From the NCBI RefSeq assembly GCF_015056685.1, contig NZ_SVFW01000013.1, positions 1-41,393 on the forward strand: a DNA stretch of 41,393 bases, written 5' to 3'. Source of the DNA: Butyrivibrio sp. (lineage in GTDB: Bacteria > Bacillota > Clostridia > Lachnospirales > Lachnospiraceae). This document shows, one piece after another, positions 8,974-17,265 of the stretch (its first letter is position 1; the number at the start of each line of letters is the position of its first letter). Both the position numbers and the translations under genes were made by a program. Below the pieces are notes generated by a model. That model was not told the origin of the DNA, made no database searches, and was given only the letters and a program-made list of their open reading frames with translations.

Positions 8974-9267
8974 ATGAGAGTAAACGTAAGAACAAAGGCA
9001 TTTGAAAATGCAGTAAACGGAGTAAAGGGAGTAGCGACAGTTACACTTGGAGAGAGCTTTGCCGTAAGAAATATTTCCATTGTAGAGAGCAAGGCCGGAA
9101 ACCTTTTTATGTCCATGCCCAGTTACAAGATGAAAGAACTGGATGAAAATGGAAAGGCTCAGTTCAAGGACATAGCATATCCTATCACCAGGGATTTTAG
9201 GGAAAGACTTCAGGAGAGTATCCTTCAGAGTTATGAAAGTGGTGAAGATGTTTCGTTTGAGGTGTAA
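8974..9267 (+). CDS. SpoVG-like protein
   Basis: A 97-residue protein similar to the RNA/DNA-binding SpoVG family. The pattern is VRTKAF followed by KGVATVTLGESFAVRNISIVE, a GNLFMSMPS loop, and KDIAYPITRDFRERLQESIL. This matches SpoVG's SITLDHEF..I.VI...GLFVAMPS...FRDIAHPI. The ribosome binding site is unusually strong (GAGGGGGGGAA). ICE-borne SpoVG-like proteins often accompany ArdC-like genes. A role in regulation or in protecting the incoming strand is inferred from this context. It lacks the longer C-terminus of chromosomal SpoVG. Confidence 0.8.
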   Translation: MRVNVRTKAFENAVNGVKGVATVTLGESFAVRNISIVESKAGNLFMSMPSYKMKELDENGKAQFKDIAYPITRDFRERLQESILQSYESGEDVSFEV

Positions 9268-9294
9268 AGATCTGCAACACGGGGAGGCGCATAT

Positions 9295-10266
9295 ATGAAC
9301 GAAGAATTTGAAAAGTCCAAAATGGATGCGGTCATGGATAAACTTGAGAAGGGTGTCCATGACCTTTTTAATTCCGAGAATTATAAGAAGTATCTTAGTA
9401 CCATGGCAAAGTTTCATACCTACAGTTTCAATAATACATTACTGATAGCTATGCAGAGACCGGATGCGACTCTGGTTGCAGGGTATCATGCCTGGAACAG
9501 AAATTTTGGAAGATATGTCAAAAAGGGGGCCAAGGGTATCAAAATCATTTCTCCCGTGGTCAAAAGGAAAGAAGAGCAGGAAAAGGATAATATGATTCCG
9601 GTACTGGCGCCTAGTCAGAGCATGGAGGATTATAAAATCCTGCATCCTGATAAAAAGCCGGAATATGTTTCTGCAGGATTTAAAGTATCGACTGTGTTTG
9701 ATGTATCTGATACTGATGGCAAAGAACTTCCTGCAATCGGCGTGAAGGAACTTAGCGGTCAGGTTGAGAATTATGAAAAGATGATTGATGCTCTGAAGAC
9801 TATATCTATAGTTCCAATTGAATTTGGAAATATTGATAGCGGGGCCAAGGGTTTCTATAGTATGTCTGATAAGAAGATTGTTGTGCAGGAGAATATGTCA
9901 GAGGCTCAGACTATCAAGACTCTGATTCATGAGCAGGTTCACAGTAGGCTTGATGACAGAGACAAAATCTCTGCAGAGGGCCTTGAAAAGAGATCAAGAG
10001 GTGACTCAGAACAGATAGCGGAGTCTGTTGCTTATACTGTATGCCAGCATTATGGTATCGACACATCTGACTATTCCTTCGGCTATATTGCATCCTGGAG
10101 TGAGGGCAAGGATACAAAGGAACTCAAGGCTTCTATGGAGACAATCAGAAAAACTGCCTCTTCCATGATAAAAGAACTGAATTCTGAGCTTGGCATAGAG
10201 GAGATAGGCAAGGAAAAGCAGAACTTTGTTAAAAAGCATGCGAGCAGCAAAAAGACATGTCAGTAG
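9295..10266 (+). CDS. ArdC-like ssDNA-binding/zincin protein
   Basis: Two-part protein of 323 residues. The first ~110 residues match the ArdC N-terminal ssDNA-binding domain (FHTYSFNNTLLIAMQRPDAT, then HAWNRNFGRYVKKGAKGI). The second part is a zincin-like peptidase domain with HEQVH starting at about residue 212 and a downstream Glu in SEQIAESVAY. ArdC-type proteins coat or protect the transferred strand and can counter host restriction. The C-terminus is short (ends SKKTCQ), and no further LPD-type domains follow, unlike many homologues. The gene follows the SpoVG-like gene by 27 bases, likely in the same operon. Confidence 0.85.
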   Translation: MNEEFEKSKMDAVMDKLEKGVHDLFNSENYKKYLSTMAKFHTYSFNNTLLIAMQRPDATLVAGYHAWNRNFGRYVKKGAKGIKIISPVVKRKEEQEKDNMIPVLAPSQSMEDYKILHPDKKPEYVSAGFKVSTVFDVSDTDGKELPAIGVKELSGQVENYEKMIDALKTISIVPIEFGNIDSGAKGFYSMSDKKIVVQENMSEAQTIKTLIHEQVHSRLDDRDKISAEGLEKRSRGDSEQIAESVAYTVCQHYGIDTSDYSFGYIASWSEGKDTKELKASMETIRKTASSMIKELNSELGIEEIGKEKQNFVKKHASSKKTCQ

Positions 10267-10316
10267 ATAAACCTGTAAAGGCTAAGCATTCAATGGAAAT
10301 GGCAATTTGATTTTTT

Positions 10317-10408
10317 CATCAGCTGATGATAATTTTGCATTCCGAATCATGTCGGGGATGGTTATTATGCCATGATAATTTCAGGTCCATTTTTATCGTC
10401 AGCTGATG
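10317..10408. repeat. Pair of CATCAGCTGATG palindromes
   Basis: A perfect 12-base palindrome CATCAGCTGATG (10317-10328) and a one-mismatch copy CGTCAGCTGATG (10397-10408) lie 80 bases apart in T-rich surroundings, between the convergent ArdC-like and histidine kinase genes. A third palindrome, GTCCCCGGGGAC (10465-10476), lies closer to the kinase stop codon. No gene is visible in this 220-base gap. They could be protein binding sites or scars of the junction where the cargo joined the conjugation module. Confidence 0.4.
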
Positions 10409-10485
10409 ATTCATTTTACTCAAAATTAGGGATGGGAAATCCTTATCTAAATGGCATTGCCACCGTCCCCGGGGACCATTCAGAG

Positions 10486-12264
10486 CTACTGCAATGGAAT
10501 AGTTATCTTTACAAGTGCTCCCATGGCATTGTCTTTAGCTTCAGCTTTGGTAAATTCGAGTGTGCCACGGCACATAAGGTATAGGCGCCTCTTTATGTTT
10601 TGTAGACCTATTCCGGTGCCGGTTTCATCGGAGCTGATTGTGTTATTACCGTCATCCTCCACTGTAAGAGAGATATAATTGTTTTCCCGTACGGTTCTGA
10701 TAATGATATGAAGCGGGCAATCGTTTTTTTGGTTATATTTTATCGCATTTTCGACCAAGGGCTGTAATGTGAAAGGTGGGAGCATAAAGTCTGTGACCTG
10801 AAGGTCATAGGTTATCTCAATCCTTTCTCCAAAACGCAGTTTCTGTATTTTAATATATGCTTCTGTGCAGGAGAGTTCATCAGAAAACGGAACGGGCTCT
10901 GTTTTGATAACTGACATATAGTTTGAGGACAGATACTGTGAGAGATTGTCGATCATTGTCTGAGCTCTTTCAGGGTCAGACTCTGTCAGGGCATATATGG
11001 AAGTTAAGGCATTGTTGATAAAGTGTGGCTTTATCTGGCTTGTCAGTACCTGCATCTGAGACTGTCTCAGCTCATTTTCTTTTTCTATAAGTGCCTTCTG
11101 TTGCCTGATAGAAGTTCGAACAAACAAATATCCCCTTCCCAAAAGAGAGATAAGTACCCATGAGACCATAAATAGAGCAGTATCATCATCTTTTGTGAAA
11201 AGATATATCAGATTATCTGCAAGTATAGCAAAAGGATAGGGCATGAGCCAGATCAGTTCTGTTTTTGAAAAGCCCATGGACAGAGCCATGATAATCATCA
11301 TGAAAGATGACAGAAAAGCCAGTGGCCTTAAGACAGCATACAGTTCAACAAGATTAAACAGTTGTAGTACAAAGGCAGCAGTTACAATCACCACATAGGA
11401 AGTAAAGATGACCAAAGGGACTCTTTTGATTTTAGCCGAGTTCTTTTCGAAAAAGAAATAGCTCATGACAAAGACAGGCAACAGCATATAAAGAACTGCT
11501 CCTATAAACCAGATTTCCCTGGCTAGGAGAAACTGATCGGTAATAAGGGCTGTGGTCTTTAATGTTGTGAGTTTCCATATTCCGGAGGATAAGGCGATGG
11601 CAGACATACAGATATATCTTTGTCTGCCGGAAGCAGAAAAAGCAGACAGGAATATCAACAGAATAAAGGACAGACCAGCCAATACTTCCACAAGACTTAT
11701 GATAATACCTGCCATATCTTTTGGAAGAATAATATGCCTTAATAGTTCACCGTGATTAATGACGATGAAAATCGGGTGCCCTTCTATGAGCAGTCTGGGA
11801 GAAAGGTCTGCAACATCCTTGTACTGGGGATACAGCTCAATCTTAAGTTTTCTTCCTGCGTACTCAGGCCGCATTAAGACAGACAGCCAGTAGTTTCCTG
11901 TGGCGCGGCTTATATGATCTTTGCCGCTCTGGGTTGAATTGTAGATCAGATGTGTTGCATCAAGACCGGTATCTTCGCCAAGGTAAACCCTGGCGGAGGT
12001 CTGCCTCAGATATAAGGACAGCTCCATGCCTTTCTGTGTCATGGTATTATCGGGAATAGTAAATGAAAAGGTTCTGTAAATACCGGCATCGCTGTCAACA
12101 GGCTGTGTTTCTTCTGCTTCCGGCTCCAGCATAAAGAAGGAATAGGAAGAGGCGGCATAAATCTGATCGTCAGCTGTTATGTGAACGGCGGCTAAAAGAA
12201 TAAGTCCGGCAATACATATGAAAAGAAGTGCCAGATTAATAGCTTTATATATCTTTTTTGACAT
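10486..12264 (-). CDS. Multi-span LytS-type sensor histidine kinase
   Basis: Membrane sensor kinase of 592 residues. It has an N-terminal span (residues ~8-28), an extracellular domain of about 155 residues, then seven hydrophobic segments (about 185-395) resembling a 7TM sensor block. The cytoplasmic His_kinase domain follows, with the H-box SQIKPHFINNALTSI (phosphoacceptor His414). The HATPase domain shows LVENAIKYN, VEDDGNN and GTGIGLQNIKRRL. The start codon lies 19 bases after the stop of the regulator gene, so the two form one minus-strand operon diverging from the RiPP export genes. The ligand is unknown; sensing a secreted peptide is a reasonable inference. Confidence 0.9.
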   Translation of the reverse strand: MSKKIYKAINLALLFICIAGLILLAAVHITADDQIYAASSYSFFMLEPEAEETQPVDSDAGIYRTFSFTIPDNTMTQKGMELSLYLRQTSARVYLGEDTGLDATHLIYNSTQSGKDHISRATGNYWLSVLMRPEYAGRKLKIELYPQYKDVADLSPRLLIEGHPIFIVINHGELLRHIILPKDMAGIIISLVEVLAGLSFILLIFLSAFSASGRQRYICMSAIALSSGIWKLTTLKTTALITDQFLLAREIWFIGAVLYMLLPVFVMSYFFFEKNSAKIKRVPLVIFTSYVVIVTAAFVLQLFNLVELYAVLRPLAFLSSFMMIIMALSMGFSKTELIWLMPYPFAILADNLIYLFTKDDDTALFMVSWVLISLLGRGYLFVRTSIRQQKALIEKENELRQSQMQVLTSQIKPHFINNALTSIYALTESDPERAQTMIDNLSQYLSSNYMSVIKTEPVPFSDELSCTEAYIKIQKLRFGERIEITYDLQVTDFMLPPFTLQPLVENAIKYNQKNDCPLHIIIRTVRENNYISLTVEDDGNNTISSDETGTGIGLQNIKRRLYLMCRGTLEFTKAEAKDNAMGALVKITIPLQ

Positions 12265-12283
12265 AAAAACAAAGACTCCTTGA

Positions 12284-12913
12284 TTATGGGTATATTTCTT
12301 TTGAATCCGGTGCCAATATGTTATTCATCTTAATCGGATACCGGAGGTGTTCTACCTGCTCAAGAATTTTTTTCCGAGTAAGCGGCTTTAAGACATAACC
12401 ACTGCAGAAAATGTCAAGGGCATCCTTGGCATATTCCGGGTAGCCGGTTAAAAAAATAATGTTTAAATCCGGACTAATTTCTACAAGGTTCTTTGCCAGA
12501 TCGATGCCGCTTGAACCATATAGTTTTATGTCAAGAAAGGCTATAGCTATCTTCGTTTTTGCTGCATATCTGAGAGCAGTACCTGGGTTATCAAAGCCTG
12601 TGACATTTGCTCCCGGAAGTGTTTCCTTCAGAAGTTTCATAAAGCATTTCAGGATAGTCTTTTCATCTTCTACAAGAATGACTTTGGGTCTGGATTCTTC
12701 ATCTGATGAATGATTAATAAGTTCGTCAAAGTCGCAGTTAAGAATATCTGCGATTCTTCTCAGAGTGTCTATATCAGGCTTGCGCTGGCCCTTTTCCCAA
12801 TAACCGACACATCTGCCACTGACAAACAGCTTTTCACCAAGCTCGTTCTGAGTAAGTTTTTCTCTTTCACGAAAAAATCTGATATTAGTTCCAAGAATTT
12901 TGTAATTATCCAT
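12284..12913 (-). CDS. XRE helix-turn-helix / receiver hybrid response regulator
   Basis: Regulator of 209 residues with reversed domain order. Residues ~1-65 are an XRE/Cro helix-turn-helix (GTNIRFFREREKLTQNELGE, then DIDTLRRIADILNCDFDELI). Residues ~78-195 are a CheY-like receiver with VEDEKTI, the phosphoacceptor Asp in FLDIKLYGSSG, LTGYP and YVLKPLTRKK. The start is taken at the Met of MDNYKILG because it begins the HTH domain; the longer in-frame start at 12997 would reach into the operator region. It pairs with the downstream kinase gene. Most response regulators carry the receiver first, so this arrangement is unusual though not unique. Confidence 0.88.
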   Translation of the reverse strand: MDNYKILGTNIRFFREREKLTQNELGEKLFVSGRCVGYWEKGQRKPDIDTLRRIADILNCDFDELINHSSDEESRPKVILVEDEKTILKCFMKLLKETLPGANVTGFDNPGTALRYAAKTKIAIAFLDIKLYGSSGIDLAKNLVEISPDLNIIFLTGYPEYAKDALDIFCSGYVLKPLTRKKILEQVEHLRYPIKMNNILAPDSKEIYP

Positions 12914-12986
12914 TTTTTTGTTTCTTTCCCTGTGTTTTCTACAATTGTTATCATACCAAAAAAAGATGTATAGAGTTACTTCAACA

Positions 12987-13020
12987 GAACGATTCAATGG
13001 AACAATTTGTTCGATTCAAT
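12987..13020. promoter_or_regulatory. Candidate operator: palindrome inside a direct repeat
   Basis: The intergenic region holds a perfect 13-base inverted repeat GAACAATTTGTTC (13000-13012). Two copies of CGATTCAAT (12990-12998 and 13012-13020) flank it, spaced exactly 22 bases apart, about two helical turns. The site lies upstream of an extended -10 box for the rightward operon and just upstream of the regulator gene on the other strand. It is a natural binding site for the XRE-type regulator, by inference. Confidence 0.55.
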
Positions 13021-13037
13021 TTTCTCATACAAGATAT

Positions 13038-13046
13038 TGATATAAT
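13038..13046 (+). promoter_or_regulatory. Extended -10 promoter for the RiPP export operon
   Basis: TGATATAAT matches an extended -10 element (TGnTATAAT), 56 bases upstream of the HlyD-like start codon. No good -35 hexamer sits at the normal distance. The palindromic operator ends about 26 bases upstream of the TG. This suggests an activator-dependent promoter. Confidence 0.5.
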
Positions 13047-13101
13047 AAAAACATAAAATATACGAAATCTAGAGCAAATCAGGCATTTCAGAGGGGGACT
13101 C

Positions 13102-15063
13102 ATGGCAGATATTTACAGAAAAGCAGCACTTGATAAATTATCATCTCCGGAACAGCTGGACAAGATGATAAAGATTATATCACCGTCTTTTTGGATTGCG
13201 GCCATAGGGGGAGGCGGAATAATCCTCGTAGCTACTATATGGTCAATATTTGGACGGCTTCCTGAAAATGTCAGCACTAATGGCATATATATGGGTGAAA
13301 GTGGCATACACACAGTTACTTCAGAAATCGGAGGGGTAGTGACCGAAATACTGGTGGAAGAAGGGGATACTGTAAAAAAAGGTCAGGAAATAGCAAGAAT
13401 CGATACATCAAAGGCAAAAGAAGAGATAAGCAATCTTGAAAGGCGAAAACAGGAGATACAGAAAGTAACCTTTGACTCAGAAAATGATGTAGCAACATCT
13501 GATACTAAGTCGCTTATCGATATAAAAGCTCAGAAAATGACCGGCGGCTCATCCCTGAATACTAATAAGGAACTTCTTGCAGCCAAGCAGAAAGAGCTTG
13601 ATAACCAGAAAAGCGCTACTGCAAATGCAAAAGCGACTTTTGAACAGGCACAGGCAATTTATCTTTCTACAATGTCACCTAATGATTCATCTGCTGCTCA
13701 GGCGGCGTATCAGATGGCAACAACCAAGCTCAATTCGGCGCAGCAGAGTCTGGATTCTTATAGGGCACAGCTTGCGCAGTCAGGCGCTTCAATAGAACCT
13801 TTACAGGAACAGTATGGAAGTGTTGAGAATTCAAGAAATTCAGCGGAGTCAAATAGGAGCAAAGCGCAGAACAAGGCTGATCAGGCTTTGAACTATATTA
13901 ACAAAGTTGAAACATTTGATCCGACCAACGCAACAGATGAAGAAAAAAACGTTATGGTTTCTATATTGAATGAGATAGGCATTACGGTTCCTGTTACCAC
14001 AGATGATCCACCTAAACCTGATTTTTCTGATTGGAACAACATAAAAACAACTGCCAACGATATCCTTGCAAATACCTATAATGAACAATCCCAGCTGGCA
14101 GCACAGTATGAGGCAGAGGTTAAAAACTATAATTCTAATCTGTCATCGATAAAGTCAAATGTTGATACTGCGAAAAACACTCAGAATGCCTATTCCGGAA
14201 TTGTCGGAGAATGGTATGGAAGGGTTTCCGATGCTCAGTCTGCATACAACAGCGCAGAATCTGCCTACATCTCAACAATGCAGGCGGCAGCAAATCAGCA
14301 GGCTCAAAACTCACAAGCAGGTGTTACCTATAATGTGGCGCTTAGTACATACCAGACGGAACTCTCCCAGAAGCGTAACCTCGAGGATGCTGTTATTCAG
14401 CTGACTGCACAGGTTGCTGCGGATGAAGAGAACCTGGCTATACAGAACGCAGCACTTAAGATGCAATTCGACAGTGCTAAAGACGGAACTTTGGATCAGA
14501 TTGAACAGGAAATCAGGAAATATGAAAAGCAGATACAGGATGGAACTATAAAATCCACTCATGATGGATACATTTCCGGGCTCAATATTACAGAAGGTAA
14601 TTCTCTTTCACAGGGTGCCAGTGTGTGCAGGATTGCTTCCCCGGAAGATGAGCATATAGTTGTATGCTATGTTTCTGTAGCTGATGGTAAAAAAATAACC
14701 CCGGGAATGCAGGTTGTTATTTACCCATCTACAGTTAACAAGCAAGAGTATGGGCACATGGAGGGGACGGTAACTACAGTTGATGAGTATGTGACCTCTC
14801 AGGAAGAAATACAAAACCAGCTGGGGGATCCTTCTTTAACCCAGGCCTTTACCAAGGATGGCCCTGTGGTATCGGTAAAAGTGTGTCTTAGAAGAGATGC
14901 AACAACGGTAAGCGGCTTTTGGTGGTCAAGCAAAAAGGGCAAGACTGTCAGCATGACCGAAGGAACAATGGTATCAACAGATACAATTATTCAGGAGAAA
15001 GCGCCTATTACAATGCTCATTCCCCTGTTAAAAGAAAAGCTTTCCGTAAAGCGCGATATGTAG
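13102..15063 (+). CDS. NHLP-type bacteriocin secretion protein (HlyD-like adaptor)
   Basis: Membrane-fusion/adaptor protein of 653 residues that works with the ABC exporters. It has a short cytoplasmic N-terminus and one span at about residues 31-50. The first half of a biotinyl-lipoyl-like domain follows (VTEILVEEGDTVKKGQEIARID). A very long Ala/Gln/Asn/Ser-rich coiled-coil region covers about residues 105-475. The returning half (GTIKSTHDGYISGLNITEGN) and a C-terminal beta domain end the protein. The family call (TIGR03794-like) rests on this layout and on the two NHLP-type ABC genes downstream. GAGGGGGA precedes the ATG. It is the first gene of the rightward operon. Confidence 0.88.
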   Translation: MADIYRKAALDKLSSPEQLDKMIKIISPSFWIAAIGGGGIILVATIWSIFGRLPENVSTNGIYMGESGIHTVTSEIGGVVTEILVEEGDTVKKGQEIARIDTSKAKEEISNLERRKQEIQKVTFDSENDVATSDTKSLIDIKAQKMTGGSSLNTNKELLAAKQKELDNQKSATANAKATFEQAQAIYLSTMSPNDSSAAQAAYQMATTKLNSAQQSLDSYRAQLAQSGASIEPLQEQYGSVENSRNSAESNRSKAQNKADQALNYINKVETFDPTNATDEEKNVMVSILNEIGITVPVTTDDPPKPDFSDWNNIKTTANDILANTYNEQSQLAAQYEAEVKNYNSNLSSIKSNVDTAKNTQNAYSGIVGEWYGRVSDAQSAYNSAESAYISTMQAAANQQAQNSQAGVTYNVALSTYQTELSQKRNLEDAVIQLTAQVAADEENLAIQNAALKMQFDSAKDGTLDQIEQEIRKYEKQIQDGTIKSTHDGYISGLNITEGNSLSQGASVCRIASPEDEHIVVCYVSVADGKKITPGMQVVIYPSTVNKQEYGHMEGTVTTVDEYVTSQEEIQNQLGDPSLTQAFTKDGPVVSVKVCLRRDATTVSGFWWSSKKGKTVSMTEGTMVSTDTIIQEKAPITMLIPLLKEKLSVKRDM

Positions 15064-15084
15064 TGGGAAAAATTGGGGATAAAG

Positions 15085-17244
15085 ATGAAGCTAAAAAAGA
15101 AAAAATTGGGATATGCCAAGACACCTACGGTATATCAGATGGAAGCAACAGAATGTGGGGCAGCTTCCCTTTCCATGATATTCGGGTATTTTGGTAAGTT
15201 TATACCGCTTGAGCAGATGCGAATAGAGACCGGCGTATCACGTGATGGTTGTAATATGAAGAACATCATGAGGGCCGGGAAAAAGTTTGGGCTTGAAGTA
15301 CATGGCTATAGAAAAGATCTCAAAGATCTGTTTGAATTGCCAGTGCCATGCATAATTCACTGGAATTTTAACCATTTTGTCGTATGGGAAGGAAGAAAAG
15401 GCAAATACTGTTACATAAATGATCCTGCTATGGGAAGGAGAAAGCTGACAGTTCAGGATATAGACGATTGTTTTACAGGTGTAGTCTTGACCTTTGCGCT
15501 TACTGACGCATTTACAAAGAGTAAAAAGCAGAGCAATATGCTTGATTTCATCAGTCGGAGGCTTAAAGGGCAGAAAGGGGCCATTGCAGCGCTTATAGTC
15601 CTGGGTTTGTTTCTGGTGGTCCCGGGAATTGTAACCCCGGTTTTTTCACAGATTTTTATTGATGATATCCTTCTTGGGGGCAAGGATGACTGGGTCAGTG
15701 TACTTTTGGTGGTAATGCTTGGCACGGCGCTGTTTAAGTCATTTCTCACCTGGTACAGAGGAAAGCTCCTGGCAAAACTTCAGAACAAGATGATATCCAT
15801 AAGTGCATACAACTTTCTCTCGCATCTGATAAGACTGCCTATTTCTTTTTATGATCAGAGATATGCGGGTGATCTGTCCCAGAGAATTGTAAATAATAAC
15901 AACATAAGCACCTTTTTAACCAGTGATCTGGCTCAGACAGTGCTCAACATATTTGTGGCGATGTTTTATTTTGTTCTTATGATTTTTTACAGTCCGATCC
16001 TTACGGCTATCGGCTTTACCTGCGTGATCATAAATCTTCTTGTAATGCGTTGGGGAGCTTCTTACATGGGAGATATCTCAATGAAGAGTCAGCAGGATCA
16101 AGGCAGGATGATGGGGGCTCTTTTTGCGGGACTTAGTATTACAAGTACCTTAAAGGCTTCCGGAACAGAGAACGAATACGTCAGCAGACTTGAAGGAAAT
16201 TATGCTAAGGCTATTCTCATGGAACAGTCTATGGGTATGAGGCAGGAACTTCTAAATGCTATCCCTGAGGTGTCCAAGAACCTTCAGAGCGTGCTTACCC
16301 TTATTGTGGGCGGAGTGCTGGTAATAAGAGGATATATGACTGCCGGTATGCTGATTGCATACTCGGGACTTCTGGATTCCTTTACAGAACCTATCAATTC
16401 TCTTGCAGGTTTTATTCAGAAGATACAGACAACCAGGGCAGACATGGCAAGGGTAAATGACATCATGAAGTATAAGGAGGACGATAAGTACAACGAAGAG
16501 GAATATGAACCGTATTCTGAAAAACTCATCGGTAAAGTAGAACTTCAAAATGTTTCTTTTGGATATGACATTTTAAAGGATCCTCTTATAGATGATTTTT
16601 CCTTTGTGTTAAAACCCGGAAAATCTATAGCATTCGTCGGTGCTTCAGGAAGCGGAAAATCCACTGTAAGTAAGCTTTGTTCAGGATTATATAAACCTTG
16701 GGGCGGAGAGATTAAATTTGATGACTGCCTTGTTAAGAAAATTCCTCCTGAGGTTCTTTCTGCCAGTGTGTCTACGGTGAGTCAGAGCATTACGCTTTTC
16801 TCCGGAACTGTGCGAGATAACCTGACTCTATGGAATAAATACATAAGCGATGAAGACGTGATAAGGGCAGCCAAGGACGCCTGTATCCATGACATCATCA
16901 CTTCCAAGCCCGGAGCGTACGATTATCAGCTCTCTGAGGGAGGATCAAACTTTTCAGGAGGGCAGAGACAAAGGCTTGAGATTGCAAGGGCTCTTGTTAC
17001 AAATCCTTCGGTTCTCATAATGGATGAAGCGACCAGTGCTCTTGATCCGATTGTGGAAAAACAGATATTGGACAACATCAAGAGAAGAGGTTGCACATGT
17101 ATCATCGTTGCTCACAGATTAAGTGCTATAAGGGACTGTGATGAAATAATAGTTATGGAAAAAGGCAAAATAGTTCAGAGGGGAAGTCACGAGGAGCTTG
17201 CTGCTTTAGAAGGGCATTATCAGCGGCTTATTCAGAACATTTAA
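15085..17244 (+). CDS. Peptidase-containing NHLP ABC exporter (C39 peptidase-permease-ATPase)
   Basis: Cuts precursor leaders after Gly-Gly and exports the core (TIGR03796-like). The N-terminal C39 peptidase has catalytic Cys24 in TECGAAS, His97 in FNHFVVW and Asp113 in INDPA. A six-helix transmembrane region spans about residues 150-450. The ATPase has Walker A GASGSGKS near residue 518, signature FSGGQRQR, and Walker B VLIMDEATSALD. The start at ATG 15085 is preferred to the TTG twelve bases upstream because GGGGA sits at a proper distance. The gene follows the adaptor gene by 21 bases. All catalytic residues are present, so it should be active on the GG-type precursors of this locus. Confidence 0.94.
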   Translation: MKLKKKKLGYAKTPTVYQMEATECGAASLSMIFGYFGKFIPLEQMRIETGVSRDGCNMKNIMRAGKKFGLEVHGYRKDLKDLFELPVPCIIHWNFNHFVVWEGRKGKYCYINDPAMGRRKLTVQDIDDCFTGVVLTFALTDAFTKSKKQSNMLDFISRRLKGQKGAIAALIVLGLFLVVPGIVTPVFSQIFIDDILLGGKDDWVSVLLVVMLGTALFKSFLTWYRGKLLAKLQNKMISISAYNFLSHLIRLPISFYDQRYAGDLSQRIVNNNNISTFLTSDLAQTVLNIFVAMFYFVLMIFYSPILTAIGFTCVIINLLVMRWGASYMGDISMKSQQDQGRMMGALFAGLSITSTLKASGTENEYVSRLEGNYAKAILMEQSMGMRQELLNAIPEVSKNLQSVLTLIVGGVLVIRGYMTAGMLIAYSGLLDSFTEPINSLAGFIQKIQTTRADMARVNDIMKYKEDDKYNEEEYEPYSEKLIGKVELQNVSFGYDILKDPLIDDFSFVLKPGKSIAFVGASGSGKSTVSKLCSGLYKPWGGEIKFDDCLVKKIPPEVLSASVSTVSQSITLFSGTVRDNLTLWNKYISDEDVIRAAKDACIHDIITSKPGAYDYQLSEGGSNFSGGQRQRLEIARALVTNPSVLIMDEATSALDPIVEKQILDNIKRRGCTCIIVAHRLSAIRDCDEIIVMEKGKIVQRGSHEELAALEGHYQRLIQNI

Positions 17245-17265
17245 ATATATATCAGGGAGTGTCTG

